Below are positions 25,648 to 34,241 of a stretch of DNA of 64,000 bases, one piece after another. The stretch's first letter is position 1, and each line of letters begins with the position of its first letter. Both the position numbers and the translations under genes were made by a program. The stretch is from positions 1-64,000 of the forward strand of contig DASXWH010000269.1 of assembly GCA_036503775.1 (NCBI GenBank), given 5' to 3'. Source of the stretch: Ohtaekwangia sp036503775 (lineage in GTDB: Bacteria; Bacteroidota; Bacteroidia; Cytophagales; Cyclobacteriaceae). Under the pieces are notes generated by a model, which saw only the letters and a list, made by a program, of their open reading frames with translations, made no database searches and was not told the DNA's origin.

Positions 25648-27639
25648 ATGAGTTTTTTATATCCTTCTTTTTTGTGGGCGCTTGGCGTGCTGCTTATTCC
25701 GGTAATTATCCATCTTTTTAATTTCAGAAAGACAACGCGGATCTATTTTTCGAATACCCGCTTTTTAAAGCAGGTCAAGGAAGCTTCTTCAGCTAAACGA
25801 AAACTTAAACACTACCTCGTTCTTGCTTCACGGTTGTTGTTTTTATTGTTTCTGGTTCTCACTTTTTGTCAGCCTTTCATTCCCGCACAGGAGCAGTTGA
25901 ATAACCGTAACATGATCCTTTACCTGGATAATTCTCAAAGTATGTCAGGCCGTATGGCCGACAATACAAGAGGATTGGATGCCGGAATTAATTTTATTGA
26001 AAGCATCATAGAGGTGTTTCCGGCTGACACACGGTATAAATTGATCACGAATGATTTTGCTCCATTCTCCAACTCGTTTAAAGCAAAAAAGGAAATTTTA
26101 GATCTGTTAGCTCAGGTACGTCTTTCACCGGTAAGCAGGACAATGACGCAGGTACTTGACCGCATCAAGCAGGATGGCGCCTCTGGCGATCGGGAAGTAT
26201 TTTGGATTTCCGACTTTCAGAAATCTACCATGGGTCCTCTGCCATCAATACTTGACTCTACTTTGCACATGCATTTGGTCCCCGTATTTTATCCAGCGGT
26301 GTCAAATGTGTTTGTTGATTCAGTGTATCTCGATAATCCATTCGCAGCGGGTGGTGAAAAGAATACACTTCGGGTCAGAATGCATAATGATGGCATTAAA
26401 CCGGTGGATCAGCTGAATGTAAAACTTACCATCAGTGGTGTTCAGGCAGGTGTAGCTACAGTAAACATCCAGCCTAAAAGTGTGGGTGAAGTAGCCTTTG
26501 ATCTTACTACTAACTTATCGGGCCTAAACCGGGGGCAGATCAGCTTTAATGATTTTCCGATAACTTTTGATAATACATTTTACCTCACCCTTAATTTCAC
26601 CGATAAAATCCGGATTGTAGAAGTGTATGGCTCCGGTACACCCGATGTGATTTCAAAAGTGTATGGTAACCGGGAAGTATTTTACTATCGGGGATTTTCA
26701 ATTGATAATTTCAATTATGATGAACTGAATGAAGCTGATCTGGTTGTTGTAAACGGGTTGAATACTATTGATCCTTCACTTTCACAAGCCATCAGCGATT
26801 ATGTAGCCAAGGCAGGAGCAGTACTGGTCATTCCGGGTGCGCAGCCCGATGCCGGAAGTTTCAGTAATATGGTTCAGCTACCGCTGAAAGTAATTGACAA
26901 TACCGCCCAGGCTGAACTTGACCGACCCGATTTCACCAATCCATTTTTTGAAAATGTATTTGAAGAAAAATCAATCTCACTACTGATGCCAAAAGCCAGC
27001 AAAGTTGTGGATTGGGGAAATGACCGTTCAGCCATACTTCGGTTCAAAAATGATGTACCCTTTTTATCACGCTTCAATCGTTTCGGAACTGTATACCTGA
27101 TGTCGTGTGCGCTGCAGCCGGCTTTTACAGATTTCTATAACCACGCATTGTTTGTGCCCGTGATGTACCGCATAGCAGCTGCCAGTAAAAGGAATACCAT
27201 CAAACCTTATTACAATTTATCGGAAAGCTTTATCCAGCTGCGCGTGGAAAATTTGTCGGAAGATATTCCGTTGAAGCTGTCGGGAAAGGAGGAGATTATT
27301 CCCGTCCAGCGCAAGGTGGGTGAAAATGTATTTCTGGATATTCCCCGGTTCTCGATGTCAGAAGGTTTCTATAAAGTTGTATCGAAGCAGGATACGGTCG
27401 GCTTACTGGCGTTTAATCTCAGCCGGAATGAATCACTGATGGATCAATTCACAGCAGGTGATATTGTAAAAAGTATAGGTGCCGGGAATAATGTCAGTAT
27501 TTTTGAAGCTCGTACCACGGGTGCTTTCAGCAACGAAATAAAGGAGCGATATTTGGGCACGCCTTTATGGAAATATGCCCTTATCCTGGCCATATGCTTC
27601 GTGATGGCGGAGATTCTGCTGATTCGCTTTCTAAAATAG
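25648..27639 (+). CDS. BatA-domain VWA membrane protein
   Basis: 663-aa inner-membrane protein of the family annotated BatA (aerotolerance) N-terminal domain. Seen: two N-terminal helices (residues about 5-23 and 55-77) enclosing the characteristic PVIIHLFNFRKTTRIYFSNTRFLKQV, a VWA-like domain at about 85-220 with DNSQS at the MIDAS position, a CARDB/Ig-like central part, a glutamine-amidotransferase-like segment at about 340-400 (EADLVVVNG, GAVLVIPG) and a C-terminal membrane helix (about 640-660). First gene of a plus-strand operon with 3-6 base gaps. In related genomes such proteins lie near MoxR ATPases; none is here. Molecular role unknown. Confidence 0.85.
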   Translation: MSFLYPSFLWALGVLLIPVIIHLFNFRKTTRIYFSNTRFLKQVKEASSAKRKLKHYLVLASRLLFLLFLVLTFCQPFIPAQEQLNNRNMILYLDNSQSMSGRMADNTRGLDAGINFIESIIEVFPADTRYKLITNDFAPFSNSFKAKKEILDLLAQVRLSPVSRTMTQVLDRIKQDGASGDREVFWISDFQKSTMGPLPSILDSTLHMHLVPVFYPAVSNVFVDSVYLDNPFAAGGEKNTLRVRMHNDGIKPVDQLNVKLTISGVQAGVATVNIQPKSVGEVAFDLTTNLSGLNRGQISFNDFPITFDNTFYLTLNFTDKIRIVEVYGSGTPDVISKVYGNREVFYYRGFSIDNFNYDELNEADLVVVNGLNTIDPSLSQAISDYVAKAGAVLVIPGAQPDAGSFSNMVQLPLKVIDNTAQAELDRPDFTNPFFENVFEEKSISLLMPKASKVVDWGNDRSAILRFKNDVPFLSRFNRFGTVYLMSCALQPAFTDFYNHALFVPVMYRIAAASKRNTIKPYYNLSESFIQLRVENLSEDIPLKLSGKEEIIPVQRKVGENVFLDIPRFSMSEGFYKVVSKQDTVGLLAFNLSRNESLMDQFTAGDIVKSIGAGNNVSIFEARTTGAFSNEIKERYLGTPLWKYALILAICFVMAEILLIRFLK

Positions 27640-27645
27640 AGATTG

Positions 27646-28905
27646 ATGAAAATCTTAATCCAGGCACCCCAAATTCTCGATCCAAACTCTCACTTCCATC
27701 AAAAAGAAAAAAATGTACTGATCAGCAATGGCCGTATTGTTGAAATCGGTGATAAGAACTACACAGCCGACAAGGTGATTAAAGCGGAAGGAATGAAGCT
27801 TTCCCTGGGTTGGTTTGACCTGGGAACATTTGTAGGTGATCCCGGACTGGAACATAAAGAAGATATAGACTCTGCCTCCAAAGCAGCAGCAGCCGGAGGG
27901 TTTACTGAACTGGCTATTTTACCGAATACGGTACCTTCCATCCAGACCAAAAATGAGATCGGATACCTGACCAAAGGCAATGATAACCGTTTAGTTCAGA
28001 TCCACCCGCTGGCTTCCGTAACCCGGAACAATAAGGGAGAGGAACTCACTGAAATGATCGACCTGCATGAAGCGGGAGCAGTCGCTTTTACCGATGGTTT
28101 GAAACCCATCTGGCATACCGACATCCTGCTGAAGTCCCTCCAATACCTGCAAAAATTTGATGGGCTACTGATAGATCACCCCGAAGACATTTGGCTGAGC
28201 CTGTTCGGACAAATGCATGAAGGGATCAACAGCACCATGCTGGGTTTAAAAGGACTTCCCCGCATTGCCGAAGATCTGGTGGTGAGCAAGAATCTGGAAT
28301 TGCTCGGTTATGCAGGTGGTAGATTACATTTTTCGAAAATATCGTCTGGCAAAGCCGTAGAACTTATACGAATTGCGAAAAAGAAACTCCATGTAAGTTG
28401 TGACATCACGGCTTACCAGGCACTGATGGATGACAGCCTCCTTTCTGATTTTGATACCAATTATAAAGTGAATCCGCCACTGCGTGAAAAGAGTGATAAC
28501 GATGCACTTATCAAAGCGTTGAAAGATGGAACGATCGATGTGCTGACTTCAGGCCATGTGCCGCAGGACGAAGAAAGCAAAAACCTGGAATTCGATCTGG
28601 CAGATTTTGGTATTATCAATTTGCAAACCTTTGGAGCTAACCTGGTGATGTTATCTAAATTTGTGGAGTGGCCCGTGCTGATAGAGAAAGTAACAGTCAA
28701 CCCACGGAAACTCTTGAATCTTGAAGTGCCTAAAATCGACATCGATCAGAAAGCCAATCTTACTCTTTTTGATCCCGAGCAGATATGGACATTCGATGAG
28801 AAGTCTAATCTTTCCCGATCCAAAAATTCTCCCTGGCTGGGAAAAGAAATTACCGGTAAAGTAGTAGCTGTGTTTAACAATAACCGGCAACGGATAGACG
28901 ATTGA
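27646..28905 (+). CDS. dihydroorotase homologue lacking the metal site
   Basis: 419-aa amidohydrolase-fold protein collinear with dihydroorotase (third step of pyrimidine synthesis). The usual metal ligands are largely gone: the DxHxHxRxPG motif reads DLGTFVGDPG, the HxxHxST motif reads LHFSKISS, and the DHAPH motif reads GHVPQ; the HxED histidine is retained (IDHPED). The remaining fold motifs (PNTVP, GAVAFTDG, VNPRKLL, KANLTLFDP) are well kept, indicating selection. Catalytically silent dihydroorotase homologues (PyrC-prime) are known to act as structural partners of aspartate transcarbamoylase; whether that applies here is inference. A TTG at 27643 precedes the chosen ATG. Confidence 0.8.
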   Translation: MKILIQAPQILDPNSHFHQKEKNVLISNGRIVEIGDKNYTADKVIKAEGMKLSLGWFDLGTFVGDPGLEHKEDIDSASKAAAAGGFTELAILPNTVPSIQTKNEIGYLTKGNDNRLVQIHPLASVTRNNKGEELTEMIDLHEAGAVAFTDGLKPIWHTDILLKSLQYLQKFDGLLIDHPEDIWLSLFGQMHEGINSTMLGLKGLPRIAEDLVVSKNLELLGYAGGRLHFSKISSGKAVELIRIAKKKLHVSCDITAYQALMDDSLLSDFDTNYKVNPPLREKSDNDALIKALKDGTIDVLTSGHVPQDEESKNLEFDLADFGIINLQTFGANLVMLSKFVEWPVLIEKVTVNPRKLLNLEVPKIDIDQKANLTLFDPEQIWTFDEKSNLSRSKNSPWLGKEITGKVVAVFNNNRQRIDD

Positions 28906-28931
28906 TTATAGTCCAGCAACCCTGATTGCAA

Positions 28932-29453
28932 ATGAAGCTCCTTTTAAAAGTATCGTTCCGCTATGGTATTGTGGCTGGATTTTTATCCATTGTCCTGCTG
29001 CTTACTTTGTTTTATCTGGATCGGCATCCGTTTATGATAGCGCCTTTTCTGGACTTCAGAATTCTGCTGTTCGGTATTCTTATTTTCTTCAGCCTGAAAG
29101 AATTCAGAGACTATCATCAGGATGGAATTTTGTATTTCTGGCAGGGTATGATCGGCAGTGCAGTGATCGTATTTACCGCGTTGATCCTGTCATCAATAGG
29201 TCTGCAGATATTTGGTATGGCTCAACCGGATTTCGTCACCTCTTACGTTACACAAGCCACGACCTATTTGAAAACCATTCCCCAGGAAACCATCGAACAA
29301 ATCGGTAAGGAAAACTATGAGCGTAATTTAAAGGATTTGTCATCGACCAATATGTCAATGCTGACTATAACGTATTTTATCCATGGCATTGTCATCGGCT
29401 TTTTTGTCAGCATTATTTTATCCGTAATTTTAAGAAAGCAACCAAAAAATTAA
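28932..29453 (+). CDS. DUF4199 membrane protein (first copy)
   Basis: 173-aa membrane protein with four hydrophobic segments (about residues 10-30, 38-58, 68-95 and 140-165) in the DUF4199 pattern: two helices, DGILYFWQGMIGS between helices two and three, and an extracytoplasmic amphipathic stretch before the last helix. A TTG two codons upstream is ignored in favour of the ATG at 28932. Immediately followed (6 bases) by a second DUF4199 gene. DUF4199 proteins are widespread in Bacteroidota and of unknown function. Confidence 0.85.
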   Translation: MKLLLKVSFRYGIVAGFLSIVLLLTLFYLDRHPFMIAPFLDFRILLFGILIFFSLKEFRDYHQDGILYFWQGMIGSAVIVFTALILSSIGLQIFGMAQPDFVTSYVTQATTYLKTIPQETIEQIGKENYERNLKDLSSTNMSMLTITYFIHGIVIGFFVSIILSVILRKQPKN

Positions 29454-29459
29454 ACCTCT

Positions 29460-30014
29460 ATGGAAAATTCACAAGATCAGGTATCAAGCCCCGTTCAACA
29501 TGCTTTGCGTTCAGGAGCAATAATGGGAGCTATTAGCATAATACTTACGCTCCTGTTGTATGTTGTTGATTATTCTCTTCTGGCCGATTGGAAAGTTGGG
29601 ATATTCATGATTCTTATTTTCCTGGGATATGTTATTTATGCTGGCATAAGCTATCGTAAAGAAGTTGGTGGCTACCTGGGCTATGGTAAAGCTTTTCAAC
29701 ACGGATTTATCACCCTTGCATTGGGCGGAATTATAGGGGTTATCTTCGGTATCATATTATATAACGTAATCGACACAGAGCTTCCTCAGAAAATAACAGA
29801 TGCAGCCATTGAAAACGCTGAGGCAATGATGGAGCGCTTTAATACACCTCAGGATAAGATAGACGAACAATTGGATAAAATGAAGGTCGATATGCCTAAC
29901 AATTATACTGTGGTGGGGCATTTAAAAGGTTATCTCTGGGCATTATTGGTTTATGCCATTATCAGTTCGATAACATCATTGATTGTTAGACGGAGTCCTC
30001 CTGAGTCGATATAA
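29460..30014 (+). CDS. DUF4199 membrane protein (second copy)
   Basis: 184-aa paralogue of the preceding protein, with the family block GYLGYGKAFQHGFITLALGGIIG at about residues 63-85 and an extracytoplasmic helix rich in charged residues (AEAMMERFNTPQDKIDEQLDKM) before the last membrane segment. Four membrane helices are predicted. It ends 4 bases before the glycosyltransferase ATG. The pair may form a heteromeric membrane complex supporting the downstream glycosyltransferase, but this rests only on gene order. Confidence 0.87.
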   Translation: MENSQDQVSSPVQHALRSGAIMGAISIILTLLLYVVDYSLLADWKVGIFMILIFLGYVIYAGISYRKEVGGYLGYGKAFQHGFITLALGGIIGVIFGIILYNVIDTELPQKITDAAIENAEAMMERFNTPQDKIDEQLDKMKVDMPNNYTVVGHLKGYLWALLVYAIISSITSLIVRRSPPESI

Positions 30015-30018
30015 GTAA

Positions 30019-31011
30019 ATGACACAAAACAATTTGCAGATTTCTGTAATCGTTCCGGCAAAAGACGAAGAGGAGTCACTCCCAGAACTATGCCAATGGA
30101 TAAGCCGTGTGATGCAAGCGCACGGCTTTTCGTATGAAATTATATTCATCGATGATGGAAGTACGGATGGCACGTGGAATAAAATTCATGAACTGAACGA
30201 ATTAAATCCACAGGTCAAAGGCATTCGGTTTAACCGCAATTTTGGTAAATCTGCGGCTCTTCAAACCGGCTTTCGTGAAGCCAAAGGCAAAGTAGTTATC
30301 ACTATGGATGCCGATCTGCAAGACAGCCCGGATGAGATCCCGGCTCTTTACAAAATGGTGACCGATGACGGCTATCACCTGGTTTCCGGATGGAAAAAGA
30401 AACGGCACGATCCGATTTCAAAAACCATCCCGTCACGGTTCTTCAATTACATCACGCGAAAAATTTCGGGTATCAAACTGCATGATTTTAACTGTGGGCT
30501 GAAAGCATATCAGTCAACCGTAGTAAAGAACATAACGGTATATGGTGAAATGCACCGGTATATTCCGGTGATCGCCAAGTGGGCTGGGTTTACACGCATT
30601 TCTGAAAAAATAGTTGAGCACCGTGAGCGTAAATACGGGTATACCAAATTCGGACTTGAACGATTCATCAATGGTTTCCTTGATCTGTTGTCCATCACTT
30701 TTGTAAGCCGGTTCAGGCAGAAGCCCATGCACTTCTTTGGAACGTGGGGAACACTTTCCTTCCTGATCGGATTTATTTTTACGGCTAAATTATTCTGGGA
30801 TAAGATGAATTCACTTTTCATCGCCAAAGTACCCATGAAACGTGAGATCACGGAGCAACCGCTGTTCTATCTCGCACTTGTAGCTGTCGTTATTGGTGTA
30901 CAACTTTTTGTAACAGGCTTCCTGGCCGAAATGTTTGCCATGCAATCTCTCTCCAAGCGCGATTACCTGATCATTGAAAAGGTAGGATTAAATGAACAGG
31001 TGAAAGTTTAA
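30019..31011 (+). CDS. GT2 polyprenyl-phosphate glycosyltransferase, membrane-anchored
   Basis: 330-aa family 2 glycosyltransferase of the dolichol-phosphate-mannose synthase / ArnC type, which loads a sugar onto a polyprenyl phosphate at the inner leaflet. The catalytic domain spans about residues 6-225: IIFIDDGSTDGTW, the DxD-like metal motif MDADLQDSPDEIP, and FNCGLKAYQ. Two C-terminal membrane helices follow (about 235-260 and 285-310). Product is likely a lipid-linked sugar for envelope glycan or protein glycosylation. The stop codon lies inside the left arm of a heptad repeat element. Confidence 0.93.
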   Translation: MTQNNLQISVIVPAKDEEESLPELCQWISRVMQAHGFSYEIIFIDDGSTDGTWNKIHELNELNPQVKGIRFNRNFGKSAALQTGFREAKGKVVITMDADLQDSPDEIPALYKMVTDDGYHLVSGWKKKRHDPISKTIPSRFFNYITRKISGIKLHDFNCGLKAYQSTVVKNITVYGEMHRYIPVIAKWAGFTRISEKIVEHRERKYGYTKFGLERFINGFLDLLSITFVSRFRQKPMHFFGTWGTLSFLIGFIFTAKLFWDKMNSLFIAKVPMKREITEQPLFYLALVAVVIGVQLFVTGFLAEMFAMQSLSKRDYLIIEKVGLNEQVKV

Positions 31012-31086
31012 GGTCTAAAGTTTTCGGTTTAGTGCCCATTGTATAAGTCTGTAAGTAACTTTAGACTTTAAACCTTAAACGTTGAA
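31000..31086. repeat. inverted 7-base-unit repeat element A
   Basis: Right arm (31059-31086, plus strand) reads CTTTAGA, CTTTAAA, CCTTAAA, CGTTGAA. Left arm (31000-31020) read on the minus strand gives CTTTAGA, CCTTAAA, CTTTCAC; CCGAAAA at 31021-31027 is a degenerate fourth. The arms face each other across about 31 bases and can pair (12 of 13 bases between 31010-31022 and 31057-31069). The left arm overlaps the stop of one glycosyltransferase and the right arm contains the start of the next. Confidence 0.75.
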
Positions 31087-32053
31087 CTCGTTAAAATTCT
31101 CTATAATCATTCCCGTCTATAACCGTCCGCAGGAAGTAGAAGAGTTACTGGATAGCCTGGTAAAACAGAGCTATAAGAACTTTGACGTATTGATTATTGA
31201 AGATGGGTCATACATCCGGTGTGATGGGGTGGCAGCCCGCTATAGCAACACCTTGTCCGTTCAATATTTTTTCAAACCCAATTCAGGCCCGGGCCCATCA
31301 CGAAACTTTGGATTCAGCCATGCGTCAGGTGATTACTTTGTTGTGTTTGATTCCGACTGTATCATCCCTCCAGCATATCTGGAAGTCGTTGAAAAATCGT
31401 TGCGTGAGCATAGTTGGGACGCCTGGGGAGGACCGGACAGAGCGCATGAAAATTTCACCATAGTACAACGTGCCATGGGCTACACCATGTCTTCCTTTCT
31501 TACTACCGGAGGTATTCGTGGAGGGAAAAAAAGACTGGGCTGGTTCCAGCCGCGTAGTTTCAATATGGGGATATCCCGGAAGACCTTCGAGGTAACAAAA
31601 GGGTTTGCCTTCGATCGGTTTGCCGAAGACATTGAGTTCAGCATACGGATGAAGAAAGCGGGCCTCAAGGTTGGTCTTATTCCCGAAGCATTCGTCTATC
31701 ACAAGCGCAGAACCACCTTTAATCAGTTCTATCACCAGGTGTATAATTTTGGAAGGGGCAGAGCGCTTGTTGGCAAAGTTCATCCTGAAGAAGTGAAGCT
31801 CACACACTGGATTCCTTCGCTCTTTGTCATGGGGCTTGGTGTCTGGTTAGCGACACTCCTGATAAGCCTGGTATTGTTCAAAACAGGAGCATTTCTGTTG
31901 AGTGGCTATTTAGCCGCAATCTTTCTTCATGCCTTCTGGGAAAATAAAAACCTGGTTGTAGCAGCCCTGTCTGTGCCCTCGGCCATACTTCAATTGTCAG
32001 GTTACGGGCTGGGTTTCCTCAAAGAGCGCTTTAAATCAGACACCTCCAAATAA
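31082..32053 (+). CDS. GT2 glycosyltransferase with C-terminal membrane segments
   Basis: 323-aa family 2 glycosyltransferase. The N-terminus has the usual FSIIIPVYNRPQEVEELLDSL and nucleotide-binding IIEDGS; the metal motif is FDSDCIIPPAY; FAEDIEFSIRMKKAG is the acceptor-side ED motif. Two to three hydrophobic helices lie at about residues 240-295. An in-frame stop 6 bases before leaves the TTG at 31082 as the only reasonable start; it lies inside a heptad repeat (unit CGTTGAA). Probable role: envelope polysaccharide synthesis together with the preceding GT2. Confidence 0.88.
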   Translation: MNSLKFSIIIPVYNRPQEVEELLDSLVKQSYKNFDVLIIEDGSYIRCDGVAARYSNTLSVQYFFKPNSGPGPSRNFGFSHASGDYFVVFDSDCIIPPAYLEVVEKSLREHSWDAWGGPDRAHENFTIVQRAMGYTMSSFLTTGGIRGGKKRLGWFQPRSFNMGISRKTFEVTKGFAFDRFAEDIEFSIRMKKAGLKVGLIPEAFVYHKRRTTFNQFYHQVYNFGRGRALVGKVHPEEVKLTHWIPSLFVMGLGVWLATLLISLVLFKTGAFLLSGYLAAIFLHAFWENKNLVVAALSVPSAILQLSGYGLGFLKERFKSDTSK

Positions 32054-32141
32054 GTGCGATTCACTGGCCTGACATCGTTTGGATAGGAGGAAAATTGGTT
32101 TTTTTTAGATAATATTGTTACAAAGCCTATCCGATCCTTAC

Positions 32142-33359
32142 ATGAAGAATTGTATACTCCTCTTCCTCATTGGCATTTTCATAGTTTGTTCTGTGCCGGG
32201 GTTCTCACAGGATGCTAAAGAACTGGCTCCTGGCTACTATGTTGTTGTTGGTGCTTACGCGAAATCAAAAGCAAACATTGCCCAGAATTATGTTGAGGTA
32301 CTCAAGCTCAATGGTGTGCAGGCCGACTATGGCTTCAATTCAAGCCGCAATTTATACTTCGCCTATATAAAGTACTTCAATAACCTGAAGGAGTCCCTCC
32401 GCTACATGGAGAAGGCACGCCAGAAGAATGAATTCAAAGATGCATGGGTAAGGGTTGTGCCGGGATATGTTGCCACCGCTGAACCAACTCAGCCTGCAGC
32501 ACAGAAAACGGATACGCCTGTCAGCAATGCTACTGAAGTTAAAACAGAAACGGCAACAACTCAGCCTGCCGCTGAAGTTAAAAGCCCTGCAGATTCCATT
32601 GTAGTAACCGATAACGAAGAGATCAAACAGTATGAGCATATGACGTTGGGAAATACAGAGGTATTTCTCAGCCTTTACAATGCCCGCAATAACCGTATTG
32701 TGGATGGCGATGTGGAGGTCATTGATACTGAACGGGTACGTTCATTAACTAAAGTGAAAGGTAATGAGTATCTGCTTCTGCCTGATCCGAAAAGTAAATC
32801 AGGCCAGCTTACCCTTATTTGTGAAGTCTTTGGTTATCGCAAAGTTCAGCACGAAATAAACTATCCGCTGCCACTGGCCGATACGGTAAAACCCAATATT
32901 GATCTGATGGGTACTACTATGGTAGTGAACTTTGACCTGGTGCGTTATACCAAAGGAGAGATCAATACCCTGTTCAATGTTTACTTCTTCAATGACGCTG
33001 CGGTCATGCGCCCTGAATCACAATATGAATTAGGGAACCTGCTGGCCATGATGGAGGAAGATCCCGGTTATCGCATCCGGTTACATGGTCATACCAATGG
33101 AAATTACCATGGGAAAATAGTTACCATGGGCCCTGACAAGAATTTCTTTTCACTTGATGGTTCGAAACAAACTGTGGGATCGGCCCGTGACCTGTCTTTC
33201 AACCGGGCAGAAGTAATCAAAGAGTATCTGATCAGCAAAGGAATTGCTGCAGATCGTATGGAGATTAAAGCCTGGGGTGGCAAGCGCCCTATTTACGACA
33301 AACACAGCGCCAATGCGAAGAAGAATGTTCGCGTTGAAGTAGAAATTCTGGAGGAATAG
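32142..33359 (+). CDS. OmpA-family protein with SPOR-like N-terminal domain
   Basis: 405-aa exported protein. A TTG-initiated extension from 32115 is ignored; the ATG at 32142 starts a signal peptide (MKNCILLFLIGIFIVCSVPG). Residues about 25-105 resemble a SPOR domain (YYVVVGAYAKSKANIAQNYVEVLK), which binds denuded peptidoglycan at division sites. A Thr/Ala/Gln-rich linker follows, then a beta-rich central part, and a C-terminal OmpA domain at about 270-404 (IRLHGHTNGNYHG, LSFNRAEVIKEYLISKGI, NVRVEVEILEE) that anchors to peptidoglycan. Likely outer-membrane/peptidoglycan tether. Confidence 0.88.
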   Translation: MKNCILLFLIGIFIVCSVPGFSQDAKELAPGYYVVVGAYAKSKANIAQNYVEVLKLNGVQADYGFNSSRNLYFAYIKYFNNLKESLRYMEKARQKNEFKDAWVRVVPGYVATAEPTQPAAQKTDTPVSNATEVKTETATTQPAAEVKSPADSIVVTDNEEIKQYEHMTLGNTEVFLSLYNARNNRIVDGDVEVIDTERVRSLTKVKGNEYLLLPDPKSKSGQLTLICEVFGYRKVQHEINYPLPLADTVKPNIDLMGTTMVVNFDLVRYTKGEINTLFNVYFFNDAAVMRPESQYELGNLLAMMEEDPGYRIRLHGHTNGNYHGKIVTMGPDKNFFSLDGSKQTVGSARDLSFNRAEVIKEYLISKGIAADRMEIKAWGGKRPIYDKHSANAKKNVRVEVEILEE

Positions 33360-33447
33360 TAATGTTATATACCTTGCGCTGTGAATGCGCTGATGTCATG
33401 GCTTTCCATTTTTCTTTATTACTTTTCCGCTCCCAAAAATCCTGTTC

Positions 33448-34221
33448 ATGAAAAAAGTTCTCCGCAGTTTTTTCCTGATTATCAATTACAAAACCCTCAT
33501 CATCACAACACTCTCCGTACTTTCCACCTGGATTTGTTATCGGTTGGGACTCACAGCAAAATTTCCCGATATGCTGGTGGGCGTTGCTATTGTTTTTCCG
33601 GTAGTGTTTTCCATTAGCTCCGCCTATAACCGCAGAGAGACTGCTCTTCAGCGGTTTTCTGAATTTAAAGGGCATGCCATGGCGGTTTATTATGCTACCC
33701 GTGACTGGCCTACGGAGCAGAACGATCTGCCAAAGCGTATCAAGTTGCTGGTTGAAAATATGGTTACGCTGATGCGTTCGATGTTCACATCAAAACATGA
33801 AAATGAAATCCTTGAAAATGAAAAGAAGATCTACGGATATTTCTCCCAGCTTTCACTGATGACGCTGGAGATGAAAAAATATGGTGTTCAGGGTACAGAG
33901 GTTTCCCGTGTCAGCCAGTATGTGAGTAAAATGATCATTGCTTTTGATAACCTGAAGATCATTCATACCTATCGTACTCCGGTTACCTTGAGGGCCTACA
34001 GCAAGGTTTTTATTTACATTTTCCCGATTATCTATGGACCGTATTTCGCCAGTACGTTTCATGACTTTTCAGCTTATCTGGAATATGTCATGCCCATACT
34101 TTACAGCTTTATCCTGGTAAGCCTGGATAACATTCAGGATCACCTGGAGCACCCATTTGATGAGATCGGAGAAGATGATATCCGTATCAACGAAAAAGAA
34201 ATTACAGCCCATATGGAGTAG
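33448..34221 (+). CDS. bestrophin-like membrane protein
   Basis: 257-aa membrane protein. Hydrophobic segments at about residues 15-35, 42-60, 190-210 and 212-230 and the cytoplasmic motif near the end, LDNIQDHLEHPFDEIGEDDIRI, resemble the IENPFGxDxDD motif of bacterial bestrophin (UPF0187/RFP-TM) anion channels. Shorter than typical bacterial bestrophins (about 290-300 aa) and the central part is divergent, so channel function is probable rather than certain. It is 88 bases downstream of the OmpA gene. Confidence 0.68.
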   Translation: MKKVLRSFFLIINYKTLIITTLSVLSTWICYRLGLTAKFPDMLVGVAIVFPVVFSISSAYNRRETALQRFSEFKGHAMAVYYATRDWPTEQNDLPKRIKLLVENMVTLMRSMFTSKHENEILENEKKIYGYFSQLSLMTLEMKKYGVQGTEVSRVSQYVSKMIIAFDNLKIIHTYRTPVTLRAYSKVFIYIFPIIYGPYFASTFHDFSAYLEYVMPILYSFILVSLDNIQDHLEHPFDEIGEDDIRINEKEITAHME

Positions 34222-34241
34222 CTGGCAATCACAAGGTGTTA

